This document shows positions 35,473 through 47,199 of a stretch of DNA of 64,000 nucleotides, piece by piece (position 1 is the first letter of the stretch; each line of letters begins with the position of its first letter). This DNA comes from Heloderma charlesbogerti (lineage: Eukaryota > Chordata > Lepidosauria > Squamata > Helodermatidae). Location: NCBI GenBank assembly GCA_026122225.1, contig JANEZZ010003061.1, positions 2,604,001 to 2,668,000 of the forward strand, read 5' to 3'. Below the pieces are notes generated by a model that did no database searches, was not told where the DNA came from, and worked only from the letters and a program-made list of their open reading frames with translations. The position numbers were made by a program, and so were the translations under genes.

Positions 35473-35935
35473 TTGCACTGGTTACCAGTTGTTTTCCAGG
35501 CCAAATTCAAGGGGCTGGTTTTAACCTTTAAAACCCTATATGGTTCTGGCCCAGCCTATCTTCAGGAGCGCCTCCAGCAGCACCAGACAGGCCGCTCAAC
35601 AAGATCAGCCTCGGATGGCCTCTCTGTCCCATCAGCCAGGACAGCTAGACTGGTGGGGACGAGGGAGAGGGCCTTTTCTGTGGTGGCCCCCACTCTGTGG
35701 AACTCCCTCCCTAGGGAACTCCGCCATGCCCCCTCTTTAATGAGCTTCCATCGTGCATTAAAAATGTGGTTGTTCAGGCAGGTATTTGGGGTGGGTTAGG
35801 GTATTTTAGAAAATGTTTTTACTGTAGAATTTTATTGTTTTAAACTGTTTTATTGTATGCTGTACATCGCCCAGAGTGGCTGGGTGACCAGCCAGATGGG
35901 CGATTAATAAATTTAATAATAAATAAATAAATCCC
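35473..35935 (+). mobile_element. L2-clade LINE 3' end
   Basis: The 108-codon ORF starting at 35473 (HWLPVVFQAKFKGLVLTFK...AFSVVAPTLWNSLPRELRHAPS) is the conserved C-terminal region of L2-clade LINE ORF2. It is followed by a 3' UTR (TACATCGCCCAGAGTGGCTGG) ending in (AAATAAAT)n. It is 5'-truncated. Confidence 0.85.
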
Positions 35936-36486
35936 TCCGGGGACTGCAGCAGCAGCAGCCGCCCCCTCCACCAGTGCTCCTCGGGGATTCAGCAGTTCCT
36001 GCAAAAGGCAGGGGTGGGTTCCTTTGGCAGATCAGCCTGCAGGTCTTGGGGAGGGCTCTGCCGCTCCAGCTCTCCTTCCCTGAGAGGGAGCTCTGCCCGC
36101 TCAACCACTCCCCATCATTGTCCTCTGGACAAAGATGGAGTAGGCTCAGTTGGACACTTCCTGGCTATGGAGGAACATTAGGACAGCTTCTCAACAGGGT
36201 CTTCCTGCCATGCAGGAGGACATGACAGGGATTGACTAGGCAATACCCACCAGAATGTGGGGTCTTCATGACTCTGTTGATGAAGGCTTCATATCACCCA
36301 GGGTATCAATCAGTGGGACCAGCCAGTACCTGACTGACAGGGTTAGGGAGATGCAGGGGGAACTTGCACAGCTGGCCCCTTTGCTGGAGGGCATCTTGTG
36401 TGGCCATGGTAGGGGCCACACCCATGCCCAGAATAGCTGTGGGTGTCAGAAGGTGCGGTGGGAGTGCCAAGGATGCTAGGGGATGG

Positions 36487-37103
36487 TATGGATGGCGGAG
36501 AATTCCGCCACGGACTCCAATGAGGCCGGATTTTAAAGAATTCCCCCCCCCCGAGTCCATGGCGGAATGGAACACTTACCTCCACCTCCCCGCGGAATCC
36601 TCTTCGGCCGGATCCTCTGGCTCTGGCTTGCCAGCGATACGGCCACCATGCCGTACCACTGGCTGAAGGGGACTGACGGCGGACGCAAATGGCATCCAGG
36701 ACATCATTTGCAGCCGTAAAGGTCTTAGTTTAAGGTATATGCAGCAGTAAATGGCTGCATTTAGCTTAAACTAAGACCTTTATGGTTGCAAATGGCATCC
36801 TGGACACCATTGGTGTCTGTGCTTTTCATTCATGCAATATTTGCATAGCCTATCACGTGAATGAAAAGCACGGACGCCAATGGCATCCAGGACGCCATTG
36901 GCATCCTCAGTCAGTCAAGTTCCCTTCAGCCAATGATACAGCATGGCAGCTGTATCTCTGGTGCTTTGGAGCTGGCTGGCAGCTCTGAGGAATCGCCGTG
37001 GAGCAGAGGCAGCCAAAGAGGATTCCGGGGGGAGGAACAGATCATCTTCCCCCCGTGGGCAGATTCCCCATCGGCCAGCAGGTAGGGAATCTGCCCATCC
37101 CTA
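36487..37103 (+). mobile_element. Palindrome-rich hAT-like non-autonomous element, copy 2
   Basis: 617 bp. End B is TATGGATGGCGGAGAATTCC (one change from TAGGGATGG); end A is the complement of TAGGGATGGGCAGATTCC. An exact 8-bp TSD, GGGGATGG, lies at 36479-36486 and 37104-37111. The core inverted repeat is centred near 36745-36760 (AAAGGTCTTAGTTTAAG against CTTAAACTAAGACCTTT), flanked by CGCAAATGGCATCC units. Only a degenerate trace of the AGCCTATCAC hairpin remains at 36846-36858. It is the simplest copy. Confidence 0.85.
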
Positions 37104-37439
37104 GGGGATGGCTGAGCACGTTGTGGTCTGGGATGCCCTCTGCTGTCTGGGAAGCTAAGGAACCACCAAAATACACCAGAACCTTGCTGCTGAGGGGGGC
37201 ACACAGCCAATCCAGACCTTGAGAATACTTCCCTGCACAGGAAGATGCTCCAAATTGCTGTTGATGTGGCTCACCAGATAGGTAAGCTACATGGTGATGT
37301 TCCCTGGTTGTAGCTTCAGCAATTTCTGCTACTCATCAGGGCACCCTTCTTTTATGGCAGAAAAGCTGGCAGCATTGAAATGCATCTCCCTTGTGCTCCT
37401 TTGGCGCTGCCAGGGCCAAATGCAATGCAAAGCAGCAGC

Positions 37440-37870
37440 ATTATTATTATAGATAACAACAATAACAACAACCACTTGCCTTTCTTCCAGCGGCACTCAA
37501 GACAACTAAAGTACAACAAAAATTAGACCAACATGAAAGAGCAGGTAAAAACCAATTCAATGGTCAAAACATGAGAAGTCAAACCATAAAACAGGTAGTT
37601 AAAATATTAACAGTACAGCTGCTAGATTAACCTCAAAGGCCTTTCACTGAGGGTACAAAGAAGAAGCTAAACAAACCTCTGAAGGGAGAGTTCCCAAGCA
37701 AGCCGCTAAAAAGGTACTGTCTCAGATTCTCACCAGATGTAGTTCAGAAATTGCTGGGACTGAGAAAAGGTCCTCTCCAGAAGATCTCCATACTTGGTCC
37801 TCTCCATTCAGGACACCTCTGCTGCCTCCAGGGATCCCTCCTATCAGAACGTGGGAGATCCCTTTATTAA
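37440..37870 (-). mobile_element. L2-clade LINE fragment
   Basis: On the minus strand it carries the same 3' region as 62425-62900 (reverse of AAGGTCCTCTCCAGAAGATC and of the ACAACAACCACTTGCC... leader). No ORF. Confidence 0.5.
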
Positions 37871-38351
37871 TACAAATATTTCATGTTCCTTTTAGCCTTC
37901 TCAGCTTTTGGGATATTTCTGGAATGCAGGAGTGGGTTGTTTTTTGGATTTGTTTTTTGAAGGCAGCTTCTCTAATGGAACAAACAGCAACTACAGGGGT
38001 GTGACATTCATCAAGAAATCTGCAGAAGGGAAAGGGTTAAACCCCCTTCCCCACTGCCATAGTCTTTACTCAAAAGAAAGGGCAGAAACTCCGATACAGA
38101 TGAGGACCCTAGTGTTGGGAGTAGAGGGCTAAAACCCTTCTATCACACCTGCAATTTGCATTACCAAAAAATTATCAATTCATCTCAATTTGTGTAGTTG
38201 CACATTGCACCTGTCAGTTCATACTTCAAGGCAGCCAAGTGTTCATAGCTTGAGGGCAATTATCTCAGCCTAAGGAAATTTTGCAAGAAGTGGGAGACGT
38301 GCTTGGGCTTGCTGAGGTAGCAGAAGTGGGTTTCAACACAGGGCCTTAGGT

Positions 38352-38489
38352 CAGCCTTCTCCCACGTGGCAGCTGAGATGTGGTATACTACTGCGGCTCC
38401 CCTAATTCTATTGCCATGCTGGCTGGGGATTATGGGAATTGCAGTCCAACACATCTGATGGGCACCAGGTTGGGGAAGGCTGCCTCAGA
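38352..38489. mobile_element. Palindromic hAT-type MITE, degraded left arm
   Basis: Left AGCCTTCTCCCACGTGGC, right GGGCACCAGGTTGGGGAAGGCTG, with the conserved core GCTGGCTGGGGATTATGGGAATTGCAGTCC. Same family as 18210 and 51441. Confidence 0.6.
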
Positions 38490-39189
38490 ATGCTTCACAG
38501 CGCTGCTAAGTTGTGAATCAGGCCTCAGGAGTTTATGGTGCAGACAAGTGTTATTTTTCAGGTTGCAAAGGAGATAAATGAAAGTATTGAGCACTAACAT
38601 TTATGAAATGTAAATCACTACAGAACTCACTGAAGCATTTTGTGCACTAAGCTATTTGCACAGGATCCATGTTGAACAAGGTATTCAAACAACTGTGAGA
38701 AATGGACCAAGAACAGGACTATCAGTTGGACATACAGAACAAACAAATATGCCTTCTGCATTTTGTACCAGATGTTAATCTTGATAAATTCTAACACACG
38801 CACACACATCATTTCCAACTGACAAACATCTCAGGAATGATATCTGGGCTTGATTGTTTGTCATAGCATCATCCTCCATTAGCACTTTAGTGACAGATAC
38901 ATTTAACCAAATCAGTAGCAATAATCCATCCCCATAGGAGCTTTCATTGTCATTTTGTCAGGTGGGTTTTCTGAGATGTTTAATCTTTCAGAGAACCAGT
39001 CACTCTTTTGAGCTAAGCTAAGCTTCTACCCTGAAAAACACCAAGAAGTTTTTTAACTGAATAAAATATATTCTTATGTACAACCATAATTCATGTTGTC
39101 TATAGCTCTTGCTGTCCTGCTCTAGACAGAGTCTTGGCTCTTTGCAAGCAAATACAGGGAGCGATGCAATAGAATAGTCAAGCTGGCAA

Positions 39190-40000
39190 GCAAATGGTCA
39201 GGCACACAGGCTTCAGTCCAAAGAGGTTTAAACTAAGGCAGGAGTGGTCAAAATCCAGGCAGAGGTCAGAACACAGGCAGTCAGGCAATGAGGATCAGGC
39301 AGCAGCAGGAGTAGTGAAGGTAACAAGCAAGAGATCAAACACAGTAAATCATTCAGGTAATTTACGCAGCCCAGAAGCAGGGTCATTAGGCAGCCCAGAA
39401 GATCAGTAAACAAAGCAGCAGTCACAGGGCACAGTTCAGGAGGCAAGGAACACAGCAGAGGCTGGATGGACCAAGGTGTTCCAACACTAGCTGGGTTTCT
39501 AATGAAGGCTTTAAAGCCCAAACCCAGCTGAGCCCCACCCAGAGTTCAGCTGTAGTAATCAGGGCTCCCTTTTCAGAGCCCTACTCTTGAGGAGTCACTT
39601 TTTCCTGAAGATACCTTTTCTGGAGGGGAGCACTCATTCACACAGGAGCCCTACTAGCCTCTTGCTTGAGGCAATGATGTTCTGGGGATCAGAGGGTGGC
39701 TCAGCATCTGCATCAGAGGCAGAGTCCCTTTCTCCTGACAGGGATGGCCCTGCAACCACCTCCCCCGAGGGCTCAGGCTCATGCGAGTCTGGGGGCGGTC
39801 CTTGGTCTGGGGTACCCTGGGCCTCTGGGGCCTCTAGCTCCTCCTCTGAGAAGAACTCCAGTCGGGCCATGACACTTGCCAGCAGAGTGGAAGTCAGGTG
39901 GGAGGTGGGGCTTGCTGTATTTTTCTTTCATCCATTGATAGAACAAAAACCAGTCTTCCCCATTGGGAAAGATACAATTAGATGTGCTCTTGAGCATGTC
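39190..40000 (-). repeat. Probable LTR-retroelement-derived segment with a P/E-rich ORF
   Basis: On the minus strand a 78-codon ORF (39870-39634) starts MARLEFFSEEELEAPEAQG and is rich in Pro, Glu, Ser and Asp. It is followed downstream by a T-rich, low-complexity CCTG-repeat region (39600-39190) reminiscent of LTR sequence. No protease, RT or gag zinc knuckle is visible. A similar acidic ORF lies at 44868-44551. Class unproven. Confidence 0.35.
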
Positions 40001-40149
40001 TAAATGTTTTTCTAGGCCGGGAACATGGTTGGAACTGAGGATGCTTAGGACCCCTTGGGTCCTCAGCCATGCCCTCCCCGCCCACTAGTATGCCCCTAGA
40101 ATGCCCAGTTTTCCCCCCTCTATGAGGTCAGTGTTACTGACCTTTAGAG

Positions 40150-40542
40150 CAGGGTTGGGGAACCTCTTTCAGCATGAGGGCCAAATTCAATTTTGGAGAT
40201 GCTCCTGGGCCGTATTCTAGTGGTAGGCAGGGCCAAAGGCAAATGAGGTAGGGTCAAAAAAACCACAAAAATGCCAGCATGTTTTTGCTTAATGCCCTTC
40301 TCCCAGTAACCAAGCCTTAGGACAGGAATTCCAACTTTTTACAAAGGGGAAAAAACTGCACAAAAGCCAGGAAACAACCACTTGATGGGTGCTTGGGGTG
40401 CAAGGAGATGGGGCAGGAGGATGGGGGTAGAGCTGGGGGAAGGGGGTGGAGCCTTCTAGGGAGGGATTGAGACCACAGGCTTATCAGACTGGGACCTCAG
40501 AGGGCCAGATTTGGCCCCCAGGCCTGAGGTTCCCCATCTGTG
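40150..40542. mobile_element. hAT-type non-autonomous element
   Basis: CAGGGTTGGGGAACCTCTTTCAGC at the left and GGCCTGAGGTTCCCCATCTGTG at the right form TIRs. The flanks CTTTAGAG and TCATAGAG share 5 of 8 bases. The interior has the GGGCCAAATTC...GGGCCAGATTTGGCCC text shared with 44150-44281. Confidence 0.65.
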
Positions 40543-40550
40543 TCATAGAG

Positions 40551-41984
40551 AAAGCCACCACGGAAACCTCCTCTGTGGCTGGGAGGAGCCCAAAAGAAGG
40601 CTCTGACATTAAAAAACAAAACCTTGATATCGTAAGTCTGTTTACAGCTTCAGAGGGTTTTTTCTTGAACAATCCTATGGTTCCTGGGATGCTGTCTAGA
40701 GACAGTATCTGGATAACTCCAGTGTGAGCACAAATAAGAGCCAGTAAAATCAGTTTTGTTAACTATTGTGCCTACCAAAATATCCCCCAGTCTTGGTTCC
40801 TCTTTCCAGCAGCGATGGATCCTGCAAAAGATGTGAGGGAATGGCACGTTACTGGAGCATCCGTCCAAAAACAAATCCTCATAGCAATGATGAAATGAAA
40901 ACGTTATGTGAGCTGATTCAGAAGGAAACAAGAACACATCAGAAGGGAAATACTGATTAAATTAAATTCCAAATTGTTTCTACAGGAAGTTGATTATACA
41001 AGAAGCACCAAATTCATGTAAGATTATACACATTAGAAGGGCTAACTGAAACTTCTATAACATACCAACCGCATCTGAAATAATCTTAATCCTTCCTGAA
41101 AGACATTTAGGGATCATCATAAACAACACAGTGAAAATGACAGTTAAGTATGCCCAGAGAAGCAAATAAGACACACTTAAGTTCATCAGCAAAGGAGATA
41201 GAGAGAAAGGATCATGCTTGCTCTACATAATTATTGGACATTGTCAAAGTATGATTCAAAAGAGGATTAACGTGCATGAATGAGAACAACATCTTGCAGT
41301 TACACGGGCTAAGGTAATACATGATGAATGATATCGGGTCTCAAAAGTAGGGGCTTGTGTGGTAATAACCAACCAGAGTCAGAAAGAAATTATCAGGCAG
41401 GAGTACCTTTCATGGTATTCCTTGGGTCAGTTGATTAATGATCTTCTTAGACTGTGGCTCAAAATATTGCCAAATTGTTAAGAATGCTGCCTACGGGACA
41501 CAGCCAGATTGCATCAAAGTTCAATCCAGTACATGAGATCTCAGTTCAGAAACATTATATTACTCCTAGTAATATAGTAAGGGGTGCCTCCTGCTCATGA
41601 GGAATGCCCTACTCCCACGTCCGGTTTGCCTGGCCGTGGGGGGGACGTTGTGAGTGGGTGGGGTGAAGAGGTGTCATAGGCTGCTGTTGGGCAGCCCTTT
41701 GTGCCATTCAAGAGGGGAGGGGCCGGAGAGGTTTTGTTCTTGATCCGCACCCCTCCCCAAGCAGTCTCTCACTCATGCGACTCCCTCCTACCCTCCTTTA
41801 AGCAGTGTGGGAGACAAACCGGTTGCCTTTTTGGAGGGGCCAAGTAGGAATTTTTGGCTCACAGTCCAATTGGCTGGGACTGCGTGTCTTTTCACCTACT
41901 TCACACTGTTAATGGGGTTGGGTGTGCCCTGTAGGTAATTCTGGTCTAATTCTTCCTCAGTTTAGGTCACATTTCAGTTTGCAG
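40551..41984. other. Intergenic, no gene recognised
   Basis: 40551-41575 is AT-rich with no ORF of interest. 41580-41970 is a GC-richer block of retroelement-like character (CCACGTCCGGTTTGCCTGGCC, GTGTGCCCTGTAGGTAATTC) that I cannot classify. Confidence 0.4.
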
Positions 41985-42656
41985 TAGGGATGTACGAAAG
42001 TCACTTACCTTATCGAAGGGTGACATTCGCGGTGGGGGGCAGGCACACCGTACCTCCCCCCGAAATCCTACCCTGGCCAGCTCCGCTCCACGGCAACTCC
42101 ACGGAGCTGCCAGCCGGATGCATCCACACGGCAGGTCTGCGGACGCAAATGGCGGCCAGCGTAGCAGCCCGGCCGCCATTTGTGTCCCTTCACTGAGCTG
42201 TGATAGGCTATGTAAATATTTACATAGCGTATCACGGCTCAGCGAAAGGACGCAAATGCCGTAGCGGCCGCCATTTGCGCCTCCGCTTTTGCCATGATTG
42301 GCTACATAAATATTTACGTAGCCTATCACGGCAAAAGCGGGGACGCAAATGGCAGCTGCTACACCATTTGCGTCCCTGCTCTGAGCCATGATAGGCTACG
42401 TAGATACTTACATAGCCTATCACGGCTTGCCAGGGATGCAAATGGTGGCCGGCATGGCGGCCGCCATTTGCGGCCACAGCCCGGCAGCAGCTGGAGCCGC
42501 CGGAGCTGCCGCCGCTGCCACCACCGGAGCCGCAGCCAGGTAGGCTCTGTTTCGCGGGGCTTTCACAGGGTGGTGGGGCGGGTTGCTCCGTTCCACCATG
42601 AATTCCAGTGAATTCAGCCTCCCTGCGATCTGTGGCAGAATTCTCTAACATCCCTA
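41985..42656 (-). mobile_element. Palindrome-rich hAT-like non-autonomous element, copy 3
   Basis: 672 bp in the opposite orientation: end A at the left (TAGGGATGTACGAAAGTCAC), end B at the right (complement of TAGGGATGTTAGAGAATTC). The TSD is GTTTGCAG (41977-41984) and GTTGGCAG (42657-42664), 7 of 8. The interior alternates two hairpin types: GACGCAAATGGCGG-armed hairpins, and TGATAGGCTACGTAAAT-armed hairpins at about 42200-42236, 42294-42330 and 42389-42424. No coding potential. Confidence 0.87.
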
Positions 42657-42714
42657 GTTGGCAGCTAGGACAGGCAAAAAGGAGAACGCGCTTAGGGATG
42701 GTGAGCATTCAGAG

Positions 42715-43682
42715 TAGGGATGGCGGAGAATTTCTCCCCGAAACTTCGGGGGGCCGAGCGCCAACGCGTTCGGCCCCCCGAACAAGTTTCGGTGAGAAAT
42801 CCTCCGCACCCCCCCCGCCCCCCGCCCCCCGGGACAGGACTTACCTTCCCTGAATGTCCCTCCCGGCGGCAGGTCCGGCTGGCGGTTCGTCCGGTGTTCG
42901 AGCGGGGCGGGAGTGGCAGCCGGTCTTTCGACCGGCTGCTGCCCCCACCATTGCAATCAAAGAAGAAAAAAAAACACGTCCCCTGATAGGCTACGTGACG
43001 ATTCACGTAGCCTATCACGGCTAGATTTGCCAAGTCAGCTGTGATAGGCTACGTGAATCGTCACGTAGCCTATCCCGGGTGACTTAAAAAAAAAAAGTGT
43101 GTACGGATAATGGCGGCCCCCATAGGGAGCCGCCATTCCCGTTCCTTATTTGGTGGCTGTCGTCTACGTAAATGTTTATGTAGACTACGGCGAAAATAAG
43201 GGCAACGCTATTTGCGTTGCCCTTATTTTCGCCGTAGTCTACGTAAACATTTACGTAGACGACAGCCACTAAATAAGGAACGCGAATGGCGGCTCCCTAT
43301 GGGGGCCGCCATTCGCGTACGCGCTTTTTTTTTTTTTTTTAAAGTCACCCGTGATAGGCTACATGACGATTCACGTAGCCTATCACGGCTGACTTTGCAG
43401 ATCTAGCCGTGATAGGCTACGTGAATCGTCACGTAGCCTATCAGGGGGCTTTTTTTTTTTTTTTTTTACTTCCGCGTTCGCGGCCGGGCGAGGCGGGAAG
43501 CCTCCTCCCCGGCCTGAATTTTGGCCGGGCGAGGCGGGAAGCCTCCCCCCCGGCCTGAATTTTGGCTGGGCGAGGTGGGAAGCCTCCCCCCCCGGCCTGA
43601 ACTTCGCGGGGGGACCAGCGAAGCGCTCCCCCCCACCGCGAACGGCCTTCGACGACAGGTAAGAGACTTTCGTCCACCCCTA
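42715..43682 (+). mobile_element. Palindrome-rich hAT-like non-autonomous element, copy 4
   Basis: 968 bp with an exact 8-bp TSD, ATTCAGAG, at 42707-42714 and 43683-43690. End B is TAGGGATGGCGGAGAATTTC; end A is the complement of TAGGGGTGGACGAAAGTC. The core is a near-perfect inverted repeat from about 42983 to 43443 with its axis near 43211. It contains six smaller hairpins (arms GATAGGCTACGTGA and GTCTACGTAAA) separated by GGCGGC...GCCGCC units and A/T tracts. It is closest in layout to copy 1. The right part has three tandem GGCCTGAATTTTGGC-type units (about 43480-43600). Confidence 0.9.
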
Positions 43683-44139
43683 ATTCAGAGGCACCTTATG
43701 GTGACAGTTGACACCTGAGGCCCCCCAAATGGGTTTTGCGGCTCAGCAGGGGGATAAGGGTTGCCTGTGAGACCGACTCACCTCACTCACCCAGGAGCTG
43801 TGTGGCCCCAGGAGGGGGGAATATGGGAAGGTCTACCTCCCCTATAAGGGGCAGTCCGGGGGCGGCGGCGATGCTGACACACCACCCCTGAGGCTGAGTA
43901 TGTTTTTGCACACAAAGGTGCCAGCTAGCTGCTGGCACAGACAGTGCCCATCCTAGGTTTTCCCTTTTGCAGATATTTCAGTAAATGTGGCCCAATTTCA
44001 ATCCAAGCGTTGTTGTCTGTCTCTTTATTACCACATCTCCACTCGCAAAATATTTTCTGAGTCTGCAAGAATATAGACTGTAGTGGATATAGCAGCAATG
44101 GCAGAGCTGGCAGTGGGTGGGGTCAGAGCCAAAATTGGG

Positions 44140-44281
44140 TGGGGTTTGAAACATTGCAAGATTATATAGTACTCTCTGTGCCACCCCAGCTCCCCTTCTC
44201 CGCTACCCCTTCTCTGCAGGCCACGTGAAACTAGGCTGCAGGCCACATATGGCCTTCAGGCAGCAGGTTCCCCATCCCTGC
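44140..44281. mobile_element. Right end of a hAT-type element
   Basis: GGCCACATATGGCCTTCAGG...CAGGTTCCCCATCCCTG followed by CTATAGAG (possible TSD). It shares its terminal text with 40150-40542. The left end was not located; 43691-44140 therefore may be its interior or other repeat. Confidence 0.5.
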
Positions 44282-44550
44282 TATAGAGCATAAAATGTTA
44301 CAGGTCCATTCCTGGCTGTCAGACAGTAATGTGTCTATGCTGATATGGCTCAGGCATTTCCAGAAAGAGCTGTGCTGAAAGAGCTGTCGTAGCCCTAACA
44401 GGGAGCCAGCAGGGAACAATGTGCCAGGCAGGTCAGTACTCACCGAGGAGAACTGCTAGGGATCAACCTGTTCCAACAAGGGCAGAGGTGGGCAGAGGCC
44501 TTATGAGCCTCTGTCTCCAGTCCGCACACCCCCAAGCCCTGTCCCCTTGC

Positions 44551-44868
44551 TCACAGAATGAAGAGGCTCTTAAGGGGGCCAAATGTCTCTCCTGAAGACC
44601 AGGTGTTTCTTCTCCACCTTGCATGCTCCCTGTGCTGTTCAGCAGGCATGACAGTTCTGGGGGCACTTGGCTCCGCAGGTGCCAGTGAGGGTTTGAGCTC
44701 AGACTGTGGGTCAAAAGCCTGGTCCAGCCTTTCATCCAGAAGCTCAGCCAGCAACTCCTCCTCCAAGCTCAAGCCTGGGCATGACAGTGGGTATGGTAGG
44801 CTTGTCCAAGCTGGAGCCAGGTTAGACTGCTGCTCTGGGTGGGGTTCCTGATTAAAGCTTTGCTCCAA
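44551..44868 (-). other. Unrecognised acidic ORF, possibly retroelement-derived
   Basis: A 105-codon ORF starting MEQSFNQEPHPEQQ with an acidic LEEELLAELLDERLDQAF stretch. It could form a short helix but has no domain I recognise. Composition is similar to the ORF at 39870-39634. It sits in repeat-rich DNA and is probably not a host gene. Confidence 0.3.
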
Positions 44869-44942
44869 TTGTCCTGTGACTGGAGAAGTGATGGGAAGAA
44901 CACGATGACCTGTGCCACTGGCCAGAGGAACAAGGGCACTAG

Positions 44943-45183
44943 CAGTGGCAGCTGGGGGGTGCGATGTCAGTGGGGCAGTGAATCTGCTCTGGGTTTCAGT
45001 CAGACCCAGGCAGAACTCTAACAGAGCTATCCAAGGTGCAAACCTGGACTGGATTCACTCACGGACATCAAAGCCATCAGCCTCCACTGCCTACATCCAC
45101 TTCAGCAAAGCCCAGCCACAAAAACACACATTACCCAAGGTAAGGTGATGTGGAAGGGGGTATGGAGCTACCAGCCTCCACTG
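44943..45183. mobile_element. hAT-like palindromic element (CAGTGGCAGCTGG)
   Basis: 241 bp, TSD GGCACTAG (44935-44942) and GGCATTAG (45184-45191), 7 of 8. It begins CAGTGGCAGCTGG and ends CCAGCCTCCACTG. It is the same family as the element upstream of KL at 23025. Confidence 0.8.
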
Positions 45184-45249
45184 GGCATTAGATAATGTTT
45201 TCACATTGTTTTGATGTGTTGTAAGCTGCATGCAGGGTATAACGCTTTC

Positions 45250-47190
45250 ATAGTGCAATCGTATGCATGTTTACTCAGAAGTAAGTCCCACTATGTTCAC
45301 TAGGTCTCCCTTTCCTGATTTAGGATAAATGTCTACTCAGTGAACCCCACTGAGTTCAATCATAAACACACTCACCTACTCAATGCGTACTCACCTACAC
45401 ATACTTTGACATGTGTAGGATCACACTATAAATAAATGGTTTGTTTGTATGCCACTTTCCCACAAGACTGTTCAAAGCAATAACATCAAATATAACATCT
45501 CCATTTAAAATATAACATATTATAAACAATGATAGGCATAAATATCAGCACCATGTAAAACAGTTTGAACTAGGTTTCCAATTCTGGTTTGGACTTTGGA
45601 GGCAAATCATGCATTGCTGGAAGCCCAACTGGGAATTAACAACAAACCATGGTTATTGAGAACTAGGAAGCAAGGTTTGGAATTGAAGTATATGAGGGTA
45701 GATGGAATTTGTGAGCTGGAGGCACAGCTTTGACAGCCAAACAGAGTGGCCGCTGACATATCTCCAAAAAAGAGGACAGCAATTTGAATAACATTTGCAT
45801 ATGCAAATGTATATGTATATGTATAGATGCAAATTCAGAAATAACTATAATTTAAATAGAAATATAAGACATCTCACCATAGTAGACCAGTGTGTCTGCT
45901 CAGTCTGCTGTCCAGGTGGGCAACTTGATGGGCAACTTCAAGGCACCTGCTCTCCATCTATATGGTTCTTTGCCTTTAAACCTGACTTGGACTGGACAGC
46001 CCATCAAATAGAGGACTCCTTCAAATAGAGCACTGTGCTCTGCCAGCTCTCCAAAACAGAGTAGGATACCTGCTCACCCTCCATGACCAAACCATAAATG
46101 GCCATGATGTCTGAACCAGACCAACGTCACAAATACACAATGGTGCAAGCTCCTTCTGAGACACCCAGCAAGCATGCGTCAGTTTTTTCCTGCATGTTCA
46201 TGTACTAGGAAAGGCTGATAGACCAAAGCTTTCCAGCACATGTACATAGAGTGCACATAGGGTGCACATATATGACAACTTACAAATGGATTTCACATTC
46301 ATTTCTTTGTGGGAGTGTTTAGAAGTGACCTTGGGAATGAAATTTCTGTAGTTCATACAGTTAACCAAGAATTTGCAAAAAAAAAATTGCTTCTTTAAAA
46401 AAAAAAAAAGGCTCCATGAGGCTTCATTTAAAGTTCTAACAAAACACAGAGTAAATGAAGATGCATGTCATTGAGTTCTGATTTTCATATATACTGAAGT
46501 CCTTACTTTTATCTACCTTTGGCCATGACATTTTCCAACTCCTTTCTGAATGTTATTGAGTGAGGTTTTCACGCACCCATAGATTGTGAGATAAGATAAG
46601 ACACATGCCTATATCTAGCCAAGTGAACAGCAAAACACCAATATTTGTTTAAGAGTATGATTACATTAATAGGCACAAAATTAAACAGCAGTAGGTGATT
46701 AGAAAGAGATTTGTGCATTTTGACTTACTTTTGCTACATTTGTACTTTTAGGCTGCAATCATTTACCAGGATGCCTGAGAGTAACCTACATTGAACTCAA
46801 TGGGACTTCATTCTGAGTAGACATGTGTAAGATTGTACTTTAGATATAGAACTATGTAACCCAATCACAACATACACAAAGATGCAAATACATAGATGTG
46901 TTTGCAGAGAAAGTGGATTTGTTAGCAACTAAGGGCACAATCCTATGCATGTTTAGACAGAAAAAAGTCCTACAACTCCCAGCTTTCCCCAGCTAAGCCA
47001 TTTTTCTGAATTAAATCATGCTGTATTGTGACTGTAGTTTGTGTAAATAAGGTAAATATAAGGCTATGTAAATAAGACAAAGCTAACTTGAATAACTCCA
47101 TTTTATTACCCTTGAAATGACACCATGCTATGTAAACGGGAACTCTGGGGGAAAGTGGCCATGTTGTACTTGAGTTCTTGGTTCTAAACG
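45250..47190. other. Intergenic with scattered old repeats
   Basis: The ACTTACTTCTGAGTAGAC-type repeat occurs at 45250-45410 and 46750-46850, and the GCAATCCTATGCA...AGTCC repeat at 46930-46992. A homopolymer A run lies at 46378-46410. No gene recognised. Confidence 0.5.
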
Positions 47191-47199
47191 AAGCAAAAG

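Noticed and set aside
34284..35478. Cluster of ORFs up to 127 codons
   Set aside because: Overlapping on both strands, no recognisable domain, no splice pattern; read as chance ORFs in GC-richer repeat DNA.
39587..40003. 138-codon plus-strand ORF rich in Ser/Gly
   Set aside because: Mirror of the acidic minus-strand ORF over the same bases; the minus strand fits retroelement direction better, and neither has a domain.
42200..43443. Regularly spaced hairpins could be mistaken for a CRISPR array
   Set aside because: Vertebrate DNA, units are palindromes of differing sequence nested within a transposon with TSDs, and there are no spacers of constant length.
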